The notes under the pieces were generated by a model, which ran no database searches, had not been told where the DNA came from, and saw only the letters and a list, made by a program, of their open reading frames with translations. This document shows, one piece after another, positions 1 through 6,273 of a stretch of 8,295 nucleotides of DNA. Each line of letters opens with the position of its first letter. Within the stretch, counting starts at the first letter, position 1. Origin of the DNA: Planctomycetota bacterium. GTDB lineage: Bacteria; Planctomycetota; UBA1135; GCA-002686595. The position numbers and the translations under genes were made by a program. The stretch is from NCBI GenBank assembly GCA_029259675.1, contig JAJDES010000123.1:1-8295 (forward strand). The letters are read 5' to 3'.

Positions 1-71
1 GCTTCGGCCATTTGGGAGCGACAGGAATTGCCGGTGCACAGGAAGAGCACGGAGGGTAAGTCGGTGGACAT
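1..71 (-). CDS. arsC: Arsenate reductase, thioredoxin-linked LMW-phosphatase type (N-terminal fragment)
   Basis: This partial gene reads leftward from an ATG at 71-69 and leaves the window after 23 codons plus two bases. The visible peptide starts MSTDLPS and continues VLFLCTGNSCRSQMAE. That is a first beta strand followed by the phosphate-binding CX5R loop, with nucleophile Cys12, Cys17 and Arg18. CTGNSCRSQMAE is the signature of thioredoxin-coupled ArsC (Staphylococcus pI258 type); true LMW tyrosine phosphatases usually read C-x-GN-I/S-CRSP. The family reduces arsenate to arsenite in the cytoplasm using three cysteines; the two later ones would lie outside the window. No Shine-Dalgarno is obvious before the ATG. 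It is divergent from the glycosyltransferase at 346. No ArsR, ArsB or Acr3 is visible, so membership of an ars operon cannot be judged. A related LMW phosphatase is the main alternative. Confidence 0.85.
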   Translation of the reverse strand, partial: MSTDLPSVLFLCTGNSCRSQMAE

Positions 72-345
72 GGGTTGGCGCGGGTGGGGAAAGACTGCGG
101 GTCGTGAGCCCGCAAAAAGGAAACGGTTCGATTCAGGGCGAGAATGCTTGCCGCAATCGCCCCCGTCAGCATTGGGGCGCGGGTCTTGGCGCAGACCTGA
201 GTTTAGCTGCGCCGGATCGACAGCGCCGCCAATCGCCGCCGGTCCCAGCGCAGAGCCCCCGCACAAGCCCGCGAAGCGCTCGCCCCGGCCCCCAAAGTGG
301 GATTGACCGTGCACCCGCGCCACCCGGCCGAGTAAAACCCCAGGC
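72..345. other. Divergent intergenic region between arsC and the first glycosyltransferase
   Basis: These 274 bases separate the minus-strand arsC start from the plus-strand GTG at 346. Open frames cross the region on both strands, but they have proline- and arginine-rich low-complexity translations and no recognisable motif, so I treat it as non-coding. It should hold promoters for both directions. I see no convincing -35/-10 pair: TTGACC at 303-308 has no acceptable -10 at 16-18 bases. The one clear structure is the hairpin at 96-114. Confidence 0.6.
96..114. repeat. Perfect 6-bp inverted repeat (hairpin) in the arsC leader
   Basis: TGCGGG at 96-101 and CCCGCA at 109-114 are exact reverse complements around a 7-base loop. 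The hairpin lies 25-43 bases upstream of the arsC ATG and is flanked on the plus strand by a run of five A. For arsC-direction transcription the T run precedes the hairpin, so it is not an intrinsic terminator of a transcript in that direction. It could be a leader hairpin or operator, or chance in GC-rich DNA. Confidence 0.35.
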
Positions 346-1404
346 GTGCGCATTGGATTTGATCTCTCTGTTCTCAGCCACCCGCATCCCCTGGGGATAC
401 AAAGGTTGGCGCGCTGCCTGACCGAATCACTCGAGCAGCGCGGACAGATAGAGGTCGTTCGGCTGGAGCCCGAGCGCGGAGCCTCCCTGCGGACTTGGCG
501 CCGGCGCGATCTTCCGCGCTCTGCGGCCAGCAAGAACTTGGCTGGGATTCACTCCTTCACTTCAGCCTTTCCGATCGCGGGCCCGGGCCTGCGTCTGCAA
601 AGTGTGCACGAGCTGCCGTGGCTGCACGGGGTTTCCGAAAACGCCGATTGGCGCCACAAACTTTGGGCCGCCCTAGGTCCCGTTCGCGCGGATGCCGTCT
701 TGGTCGGGACGCAATTTGTGGCGCAGGATCTCAAGCGACGCTGGCTACCCGGTAAGGAGCGCATCCACGTTTGCCCCTGGGGTGTCGAACCCGCATTCCA
801 GGACGAAGCTCCCCTCGGTGAGGTGGATGAAGTTCTTTTGGGCTCCTATCGCCTGCCCGAGGACCCGCTGCTTATTTGTCCCGGGGCCGTGCGCGAAAAG
901 AAGAATTTGAACGCGGTCCTTGAGGGCCTGGCTGTGCTGCACAAGCGCGCGGGCAGTGCGCCGCATCTGCGCGCCCACCTTTTGATCACGGGTCCCGAAA
1001 CCCCCGTGCTGCGGCGCGAATTGGGCAGCGCTTCCAAGTTGGGCCTGTCGCGTTGGGTCAGCACCGTGGACGAAATTGAGGAAGCGCATCTGCCCGGCAT
1101 GCTGCGACTGGCGGCGGCCACATGCGTGCTTTCGAAATCAGAGGGCTTCGGCTTCCCCGTACTCGAATCCATGGCTTCGGGCACTCCCGTGTTGGTCCCC
1201 GTTCAAAGCGCGCAGGCGGAAGTCGCGGGCGAGGCCGGCATCCAGGTGGATCCGGACAATCCCGAATCCGTTGCGGACGGACTCGAACGAGCCTTGACGC
1301 AACGCGAAGTGCTGCGCCCCACCCTTGTGGCACGCGCGGAAAGCATGCGCTGGCCGCGCTGCGCCGAACAGGTCGAATCCATTTGGCGGGGATTGCTGCC
1401 ATGA
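346..1404 (+). CDS. Family 4 glycosyltransferase (GT-B fold)
   Basis: The product is a 352-residue cytoplasmic or membrane-peripheral retaining glycosyltransferase of the GT4 (Glycos_transf_1) type, which transfers a sugar from a nucleotide-sugar to a growing glycan. The N-terminal acceptor half opens with MRIGFDLSVL and has GIQRLARCL (17-25) and the strand-loop SVHELPWLHG (86-95), comparable to the HDL loop of related mannosyltransferases. The donor half starts near residue 176 with ICPGAVREKKN (Arg183, Lys185/186, the usual phosphate contacts). It carries the EX7E motif EGFGFPVLE (Glu266, Glu274), then SMASGTPVL and an EVAGEAG segment. Length is normal for the family. The start is GTG; it is the natural N-terminus for the first Rossmann strand, although no Shine-Dalgarno is visible. 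The stop overlaps the next gene by ATGA. Sugar and acceptor cannot be deduced. Confidence 0.92.
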   Translation: MRIGFDLSVLSHPHPLGIQRLARCLTESLEQRGQIEVVRLEPERGASLRTWRRRDLPRSAASKNLAGIHSFTSAFPIAGPGLRLQSVHELPWLHGVSENADWRHKLWAALGPVRADAVLVGTQFVAQDLKRRWLPGKERIHVCPWGVEPAFQDEAPLGEVDEVLLGSYRLPEDPLLICPGAVREKKNLNAVLEGLAVLHKRAGSAPHLRAHLLITGPETPVLRRELGSASKLGLSRWVSTVDEIEEAHLPGMLRLAAATCVLSKSEGFGFPVLESMASGTPVLVPVQSAQAEVAGEAGIQVDPDNPESVADGLERALTQREVLRPTLVARAESMRWPRCAEQVESIWRGLLP

Positions 1405-2513
1405 CGGCGGGCCTGCGCTTGCTGGTGGCCGGTGCCGCCCTGGTTCAAACCAGAAGCGGGGTTAACAGGCACAATCGCGAATTGCTGCCACGCCTCGCGC
1501 AATTGCTGCGCGCTGAAGGTGGATCCTTGGCCGTGCTCGCACCGAAAGATGCGCCCGATTTGGATTTCGGAGCGCACATACAAATCATTGCCAGCGACGT
1601 GCCGAGCGGTCCGCCCGCGCGCCGCGCCCTAGTTGAGTCGCGCGCGTTGCAACGCGTTCTCGACGGAGCCCGCGCCGCCGGCGAGCCCTTTGATGTGCTG
1701 CACTCCGGCCATTTGCCCGCGCCCCATGTGCACGGTGTCGCGCGCACGCAAACGCTGCACGACCTGCGTCAACTTGAGTGGAAGGGGCTCAGCTTGCTGC
1801 GCCGGATCATGGCGCGCCCGCTCTTGGCCCACGCGAGACTTACAACCGATATTTGGATTGCCGTTAGCGACGACATGCGCGCGCGTTTGGTGAATCGACT
1901 TCACTTGGAAGCCTCGCGCGTCTTTGTCGCCCACAACGCGGCCGATCACTTGCAGGTTCTTGCCCGTCAGAGTGAAGCGGGCGCGGGCATCCTTTGCGTC
2001 GGACATCTGGAGCCGCGCAAGAATCAAGAGTTGCTGCTGCACGCCCTAGCCCTCGATCCGAGTCTGCCCGACCTCATTTTGGTGGGAGCGGCGCGCGGCA
2101 TGGAGCGCACGCGACTCGATGCTGTCGCCCATCGCTTGGGCGTCGCATCGCGCGTGCGATTCCTGGGTGCGGTCAACGACGACGAACTCAGGCGACTCTA
2201 CGCCACCTCGGCTTGCCTCGTCCTGCCGTCCCACGTCGAGGGTTTCGGCATTCCGGTGTTGGAGGCCCAATGGGCCGGATTGCCCGTAGCTGTTTCCCAC
2301 GCCGGCGCACTGCCCGAAGTCGCGGGAGCCGCCGCACCGAGTTTCGATCCCGGCGATGCCCTTGGTTGCGCCAAGGCCATGCGTTCGGCAATTGGAACCG
2401 ATGCGAAAGCGTTGGCCCGCGCGCGGGTTCGCGCGGGACTGGTCACGTGGGATCGTTCGGCCCAGGAATGGCGCGTCGCATTGCACGCCGCCGTTGCTCG
2501 GCACAAAGGCTAA
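1401..2513 (+). CDS. Family 4 glycosyltransferase (GT-B fold), second of a pair
   Basis: The product is 370 residues, again GT4. The N-terminal half has TRSGVNRHNRELL (17-29), equivalent to the SGIGRYTREL loop of bacterial mannosyl- and rhamnosyltransferases, and TLHDLRQLEW (118-127), the conserved HD loop. Residues 153-157 (IAVSD) lead into the interdomain region. The donor half begins at about 196 with ILCVGHLEPRKN (Arg206, Lys207). It continues through VRFLGAVNDDELRRLY to EGFGIPVLE (Glu280, Glu288, the EX7E motif) and a final EVAG segment (306-309). I chose the ATG at 1401 because it overlaps the previous stop as ATGA and has GGGGA eight bases upstream. The frame is open further upstream to 1122, but that part lies over the first glycosyltransferase and has no family similarity. 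The two enzymes probably extend the same glycan in successive steps. No polymerase, flippase or sugar-nucleotide gene is in view. Confidence 0.92.
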   Translation: MTAGLRLLVAGAALVQTRSGVNRHNRELLPRLAQLLRAEGGSLAVLAPKDAPDLDFGAHIQIIASDVPSGPPARRALVESRALQRVLDGARAAGEPFDVLHSGHLPAPHVHGVARTQTLHDLRQLEWKGLSLLRRIMARPLLAHARLTTDIWIAVSDDMRARLVNRLHLEASRVFVAHNAADHLQVLARQSEAGAGILCVGHLEPRKNQELLLHALALDPSLPDLILVGAARGMERTRLDAVAHRLGVASRVRFLGAVNDDELRRLYATSACLVLPSHVEGFGIPVLEAQWAGLPVAVSHAGALPEVAGAAAPSFDPGDALGCAKAMRSAIGTDAKALARARVRAGLVTWDRSAQEWRVALHAAVARHKG

Positions 2514-2535
2514 GTCGCGCCAACCTCCGGCCGGT
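2514..2535. other. 22-bp convergent gap without visible terminator
   Basis: The glycosyltransferase pair and the FHA gene converge with 22 bases between stops. It holds a short CCGGCCGG palindrome (2527-2534) but no T run, so no intrinsic terminator can be called. Confidence 0.5.
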
Positions 2536-3243
2536 TCAACTGCCGCCGCGCAGGAAATGGATCAGCTTGAAGGATCCAAACGCCAGGAGCCCGGCGACCG
2601 CTAGGATCAACGCGTAAGCCAGCCAACGCAAACCGAGCGGCCATTGATCGAGGTCGCCCGCAAAGAGCCCGCCGGGCTTGGTTTGCATGGCTCGCAAACG
2701 CTCCTCGCGCTGACGCTTTTCATCGCCGACTCGACGCACGGGCGCACTGCCGACGCGGCCCGGACTTGCGACCTCCCCGCCTTGGTGCAACTCCCCTGCG
2801 GCCGCCCGGTTCGAAAATTCGGGCGAAGGTTCGGGTGCCAAGCTTGGGAGTTCAAAAGTCTCCCCCCCGTCCGGCTTTGGGGCACGTGTGGCCTGACTTG
2901 CGCGCGCACTTCCCGATTCGGATGCGAACTCCAAGAAATCGTCGGTGCCGGGTTCGATCTCTTCACGTCGAAAGCGAATCAGAAGTTGCCCCAGAAAAAA
3001 CTCATCGCCATCGGTCAACTCCGCGCGACTGATGCGCCGGCCCGAAACCAACGTTCCGTTGCGCGAGTCCAGGTCCACCAACCACCAGCGCTCGTCTTCG
3101 AACTGAATGCGCGCATGGCGACGACTGATCGAGGCGTCGATCAAGTTGACGGCGTTTTCCTCGGCGCGGCCCAAAACATCGCCGCTCTTGAGGGTGAAGC
3201 TGCGGCCGACCATTCTTCCGTTGAGGACGTAAAGTTGAGGCAT
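2536..3243 (-). CDS. FHA-domain protein with C-terminal membrane anchor
   Basis: The product is 235 residues. An N-terminal FHA domain (about 3-92) shows all core motifs: GR at 25-26, SRRH at 40-43 and DLDSRNGT at 57-64, the residues that bind phosphothreonine peptides in this family. A low-complexity Pro/Ser/Glu/Ala linker (about 95-170) follows, then a short charged segment, EKRQREERLRAM (175-186). A single hydrophobic segment (about 207-231, LAYALILAVAGLLAFGSFKLI) ends four residues before the C-terminus. No signal peptide is present, so the FHA domain should face the cytoplasm, with the protein tail-anchored in the inner membrane. Its ATG shares one base with the stop of the upstream gene (TGATG), implying translational coupling. 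No Ser/Thr kinase or phosphatase is in the window, so the partner is unknown. Domain call is firm; cellular role is not. Confidence 0.9.
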   Translation of the reverse strand: MPQLYVLNGRMVGRSFTLKSGDVLGRAEENAVNLIDASISRRHARIQFEDERWWLVDLDSRNGTLVSGRRISRAELTDGDEFFLGQLLIRFRREEIEPGTDDFLEFASESGSARASQATRAPKPDGGETFELPSLAPEPSPEFSNRAAAGELHQGGEVASPGRVGSAPVRRVGDEKRQREERLRAMQTKPGGLFAGDLDQWPLGLRWLAYALILAVAGLLAFGSFKLIHFLRGGS

Positions 3244-3629
3244 CAGTCTTCCCGCCCCCGCTCGGATTCGCCCGCACTCGACCCGCGGCGCTGCGCTTCG
3301 GTCAAGCGACGCGCGAACACGCGCTCGAAGTCCGCGGCGGTCAAGCGCCCCTTGAAAGCCGCGCGACCCAGAATTTCGAGCACGGGGATCGAGCGGCCGT
3401 GGGCAGCTTCTAGTTCCGGATCGCCGGAAATGTCGACTTCGCGCAGGTGAAAGGGCCGCGCGGTTCGAGCACGCTCCAGTTCAGCCTTCATTTCCTCGCA
3501 CAGTCCGCAGCCCGGACGGGTGTAGAACACGAGCTCAACCGAAGCGCCGCCGGCGGAACCCGTGCGGGCCGGGCTCCGGCGCCCCTGGATTTGGCTCGGC
3601 AGCAAGAAATGAAGTAGGCGGGTCAACAC
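3243..3629 (-). CDS. Glutaredoxin-like protein, DUF836 type
   Basis: From a GTG at 3629 the product is 128 residues. The thioredoxin-like fold begins at VELVFYTRPGCGLCEEMKAE, with a CGLC redox pair (codons near 3507-3498) at the end of the first strand and the start of the helix. The pattern VDISGDPELEAAHGRSIPVLEI follows, in which the Ile-Pro is the cis-proline opposite the active site, then a short strand and a C-terminal helix (LTAADFERVFARRL). This matches small glutaredoxin-like DUF836 proteins, whose substrates are generally unknown. The start is uncertain: no ATG precedes the CXXC. GTG 3629 and TTG 3638 or 3635 are the candidates, giving a short hydrophobic N-terminal stretch (LTRLLHFLLP). 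The frame stays open to a TTG at 3767, but that part is rich in AGA, ATA, CTA and GGA codons and overlaps the divergent ABC gene. The stop overlaps the FHA gene start. Confidence 0.82.
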   Translation of the reverse strand: MLTRLLHFLLPSQIQGRRSPARTGSAGGASVELVFYTRPGCGLCEEMKAELERARTARPFHLREVDISGDPELEAAHGRSIPVLEILGRAAFKGRLTAADFERVFARRLTEAQRRGSSAGESERGRED

Positions 3630-3726
3630 GGGCAACAAGTCTACCCAGGCACCCCCGATCGGTTTTCCTAGAAGCTTTGAAGCCGGATTTTGACAGGCGC
3701 CCCCGCAGCGCGGATCCTCTCTCCAT
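3630..3726. promoter_or_regulatory. Divergent promoter region with consensus -35 TTGACA
   Basis: These 97 bases separate the divergently transcribed redox/FHA pair and the ABC operon. A perfect -35 hexamer TTGACA lies at 3690-3695 on the plus strand. The best -10 at 17-base spacing is GATCCT (3713-3718), which matches only three of six consensus bases. If used, transcription would begin close to the ATG at 3727, leaving little or no leader. No clear minus-strand promoter was found. Confidence 0.35.
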
Positions 3727-4578
3727 ATGCCGAATTGCAGCACGCAAGCCGCGCTGGCCCTGCGCAACCTCGGGGTCGATTACCGCACGGGCTTTTGGCG
3801 CACGCGCCGGCCGGCGTTGAATGGGCTCGATTTGCAACTGGAGCGCGGAGCGCAGCTCGGTCTGATCGGACCCAATGGCGCCGGAAAGAGCACCCTGCTG
3901 AAAGTTTGCGCCGGGCGACTGATGCCCGCGCGCGGTCAGATCGAGGTCCTCGGCGCCGATCCGAGCCGCGCGGCCACCCGGCGCGCGATCGGGTACTTGC
4001 CCGAGGACGACCCCTACCCGCCCGAACTATCGGCCGCGGCGGCACTGCGCTTGGCTGCCGGCTTGAACGGCATGACCGGTCGCGAACTGCGCGATGCTTG
4101 CGGGCGCATGTTGGCCGCGGTCGGGCTCGAGCATCAAGCGCGCACGCCCCTCGGACGTTTTTCGAAGGGCATGCTGCGGCGCTTCGGCTTGGCCCAAGCT
4201 TGGATCCACGAGCCGGACTTGTTGCTGCTCGACGAACCGACCTCGGGGCTCGACGCCGAAGGCTTCTGCGCCCTGGAAGAACTGCTCGATCGCGCGCGAA
4301 GGCGGGGCGCGACATGGCTCCTCTCTTCTCACCACGCCGAAGATGTGGAGCGGCACTGCTCGAGTGCTGCCCTTTTGGCCGGAGGGAAATTGCTGGGGCG
4401 CGGCACGCTCTTGGAATTGGCCGGCGAGGAAAGCGCGATCGAATTGGAACTCGAAGGCTTGACGCCTGCAGCCCTCGTGAAGTTGGAGTCTTATGTACAC
4501 GAGCTCGGCGGTCGGGTCCTGCGCAAGCACGGCGGAGCGGGTGCCCTGCTCGCGCTCTATCGCCGGAGTTCCAACTAA
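3727..4578 (+). CDS. ABC transporter ATP-binding protein (ABC-2/exporter type)
   Basis: The product is a 283-residue ATPase that would power the permease encoded next to it. Visible motifs: an A-loop region near Tyr19; Walker A GPNGAGKST (48-56); a Q-loop position occupied by Glu93 in GYLPEDD; a signature FSKGM (145-149), the variant common in export-type ATPases; Walker B LLLLDEP (165-171); D-loop SGLD (173-176); and switch histidine His202 in LLSSHH. A C-terminal extension (about 226-283) resembles the accessory region often seen after the nucleotide-binding domain in CcmA/NatA/drug-export ATPases. The ATG at 3727 has no strong Shine-Dalgarno (GGAT about 11 bases upstream). Its TAA is followed immediately by the TTG of the permease in the same frame. 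Function is export or membrane-protein maintenance; substrate unknown. Confidence 0.93.
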   Translation: MPNCSTQAALALRNLGVDYRTGFWRTRRPALNGLDLQLERGAQLGLIGPNGAGKSTLLKVCAGRLMPARGQIEVLGADPSRAATRRAIGYLPEDDPYPPELSAAAALRLAAGLNGMTGRELRDACGRMLAAVGLEHQARTPLGRFSKGMLRRFGLAQAWIHEPDLLLLDEPTSGLDAEGFCALEELLDRARRRGATWLLSSHHAEDVERHCSSAALLAGGKLLGRGTLLELAGEESAIELELEGLTPAALVKLESYVHELGGRVLRKHGGAGALLALYRRSSN

Positions 4579-5679
4579 TTGAGCGCGCGCAACAATAGCG
4601 AGGCGCAGCCCGCCGGAAGGCTTGCGCGCTTGCAGCTGTGTGCGCTGGAAGCGCGCCGTGCCCTGGGGGGCGGCGGCTTGATCTCGTTGCTCATCGCGGG
4701 CCTGGTGCTCGGCCTGCGCGGAAGCGCACCGATCCCCGGCGCCGGAACCTTGGAAGCGACAAGCGCGGCCTCCCTGGCAAGGCACGCAAGTTGGGCTTTG
4801 CTGGCATCGTTCACGTTTTTGGGGCTATGGCTGCGCGCCGCAAAGTGGCCCGCGCAATGGCAAGCGCGCGACGCAAACTTTCTGGGCACGCGCGGCATCG
4901 GGCTTGCGGGAATCCTTTTTGCGACTTGGCTTGGGCGCAGTGCGGCGGCGGGCGCAGCCTTGCTTTGGATCGCCTGCGTAGCCGAAACCGCGGCGCGCGG
5001 CGACGCGCCCGGCGATCGCGTCCTTCGCAAGCTGAACTCTCCAAGTGCGGCGCTGCTCGAAATCGGCGCGCAACGAACGTGGACCAGCACTCCAGCCGAG
5101 TTGGGGACACACCGTCAAACCTCCGTGCTCCTGGGCATTTCCACCGGTCCGGGTCTCGGCCCCACAACCGAAGTGTCGTTCGAAGCGCAGCGCGGCGAAC
5201 ATGCAACGCAAACGCGCGCGCTGCTCTGGGGTCGTCACCATGTCCAACTCGATTTGCCGGCGGGGAGCGGCCCGGTCCAATGGCGACTTACGCGACTGCA
5301 AGGCGGAGGCGTGCCCATTGTTGACGGCGAGTCCTTTTGGCTGTTGGAAAGCGCGCATTCGGTGTTCGACGCGCCCCTTGCCCTTTGGATGCGCGCCCTT
5401 TTGTGCGCGGCGACATGGACGGCGATTGCCATGGCGCTTGGGTCCTTCATGCGCGCGAGCACGGCGCTCGCATCGATACTGGCGCTTTTGCTTTGGATCG
5501 CCCACCAAAGCGCTCTCTCCGATATCCCGGGCGCCAATTGGTTCCAAGGCCTCGACATCGTGGCGGCGGGCAGAATTCCGGGGGCCTTGGGCACGTGGGA
5601 GTTGGCTTTCGCCGCGGCGCTGATCGCCGCCGGCTATTTTGCTGCCAAGCGTGGGATCGAAAGGCAGCAGGCGCCGTGA
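4579..5679 (+). CDS. ABC-2-like permease with large soluble insert
   Basis: The product is 366 residues with about six to seven hydrophobic segments (near 33-47, 70-86, 106-118, 120-137, 266-288, 295-311 and 340-357). A cytoplasmic N-terminus of about 30 residues precedes the first segment. Between the fourth and fifth segments lies a soluble domain (about 145-262) with alternating hydrophobic patterns that look like beta strands (TSVLLGIST, TTEVSFEAQ, HHVQLDLPAG, VQWRLTRLQ, ESFWLLE). It would probably face outward. I recognise no named subfamily; the permease call rests on topology and on adjacency to the ATPase. The TTG at 4579 directly follows the ATPase TAA, with GGAG ten bases upstream. 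There is no in-frame ATG before codon 271, and TTG 4630 is a later alternative. The stop overlaps the next gene as GTGA. Confidence 0.8.
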   Translation: MSARNNSEAQPAGRLARLQLCALEARRALGGGGLISLLIAGLVLGLRGSAPIPGAGTLEATSAASLARHASWALLASFTFLGLWLRAAKWPAQWQARDANFLGTRGIGLAGILFATWLGRSAAAGAALLWIACVAETAARGDAPGDRVLRKLNSPSAALLEIGAQRTWTSTPAELGTHRQTSVLLGISTGPGLGPTTEVSFEAQRGEHATQTRALLWGRHHVQLDLPAGSGPVQWRLTRLQGGGVPIVDGESFWLLESAHSVFDAPLALWMRALLCAATWTAIAMALGSFMRASTALASILALLLWIAHQSALSDIPGANWFQGLDIVAAGRIPGALGTWELAFAAALIAAGYFAAKRGIERQQAP

Positions 5680-6251
5680 GTCGCAAGTTCAAAGTCTGCG
5701 GTTGGATCCTCGTCGCGCTCTTGCTCGGCTTCGGTCCCTCGGGCCCGCGACCCGACCCGTCGAACTCGCCCTGGGGCCGCCTGCTGGGTCCCTTCGCAGG
5801 ATTGGCATCCGATGTTCAATTGACACGCGCATTGCGCGCCAGACTCGACGGCAAGCAGGCCCTGGCTTTGGTGCGCTCACAATCTGCGATTCAACTCAAT
5901 CCGCGCTCGGTCCGGCCTTGGCGAGAGTTGGCAAGCAGCATGGCCATGCACTTGGCTTCGATCGCGCGCGAGCCCGACCCGCAAAAGCGCTTGCTTTGGC
6001 TGCAAGCCGGTTTGGATGTAGCCGAGCACGGTGAGGCCAGCGTGCAGCATCCCGAAGATCTCGCCTTCCTGCAGGGACTATTCCTGTTTGCCCACGCCGA
6101 ACGGCAAGACGAAACCCCGTGGCCCGGCGGCCCAAAGGCACTTTGGACCGAAGCTGCAAAATGTTTCGAAAGGGCAGAACGCGGCGGCCATCCGCGCGCC
6201 CGGACCATGGCTCGTTTTGCCCGGCAGCAGGCGCAGCAAGCGGCAGATTAG
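5676..6251 (+). CDS. Small anchored helical (TPR-like) protein of the ABC operon
   Basis: The product is 191 residues from a GTG whose last two bases are part of the permease stop (GTGA), so it is very likely translated by coupling. Residues 8-20 (CGWILVALLLGFG) form a short hydrophobic segment after a basic N-terminus, reading as a signal anchor or uncleaved signal; there is no proper lipobox. The rest is predicted helical. LALVRSQSAIQLNPRSVRPWRELA (63-86) resembles a tetratricopeptide repeat helix pair, and ALWTEAAKCFERAERGGHPRAR (155-176) resembles a second. I do not recognise a named family. Position suggests an accessory extracytoplasmic subunit of the exporter. The frame is open upstream to 5337, but that part overlaps the permease and has no sensible protein features. 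Confidence 0.72.
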   Translation: MSRKFKVCGWILVALLLGFGPSGPRPDPSNSPWGRLLGPFAGLASDVQLTRALRARLDGKQALALVRSQSAIQLNPRSVRPWRELASSMAMHLASIAREPDPQKRLLWLQAGLDVAEHGEASVQHPEDLAFLQGLFLFAHAERQDETPWPGGPKALWTEAAKCFERAERGGHPRARTMARFARQQAQQAAD

Positions 6252-6273
6252 GCGCGCCCCCAAGCAGCAAACG
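6252..6273. other. 22-bp convergent gap without visible terminator
   Basis: Only 22 bases separate the stop of the ABC operon from the hemB stop. No stem followed by a T run is visible for either direction, so the two transcripts probably end inside each other or use factor-dependent termination. Confidence 0.5.

Noticed and set aside
3..59. Plus-strand tail ending in TAA at 57-59 that could be the C-terminus of an upstream gene
   Set aside because: The minus strand over the same bases encodes the unmistakable ArsC active-site loop.
91..140. tRNA-like appearance: a 5-bp stem with 7-base loop at 97-113 and GGTTCGATTC at 125-134
   Set aside because: The bases flanking the T-loop-like sequence do not pair, the anticodon-like loop has C instead of T at position 33, and no acceptor stem or D arm can be drawn.
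28..306. Plus-strand open frame in the first 300 bases
   Set aside because: It is antisense to the ArsC start at its left end, and its translation is low-complexity Pro/Arg/Gly without motifs.
303..308. TTGACC as a -35 for the first glycosyltransferase
   Set aside because: No -10-like hexamer occurs at 16-18 bases; the nearest A/T-rich hexamer is too far away.
1122..1400. N-terminal extension of the second glycosyltransferase
   Set aside because: It overlaps the donor domain of the first enzyme in another frame and has no family similarity; ATG 1401 with ATGA overlap is far better.
2644..3450. 268-codon plus-strand open frame opposite the FHA and glutaredoxin-like genes
   Set aside because: It is the antisense shadow of two genes whose minus-strand translations show complete FHA and CXXC/cis-Pro motifs.
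3630..3767. N-terminal extension of the glutaredoxin-like protein to TTG 3767
   Set aside because: It would overlap the start of the divergent ATPase, and the added codons (AGA, ATA, CTA, GGA) are unlike the neighbouring genes.
5337..5675. N-terminal extension of the small third operon protein
   Set aside because: It lies wholly over the permease in another frame, reads Arg/Gly-rich, and a GTG overlapping the permease stop explains the start.
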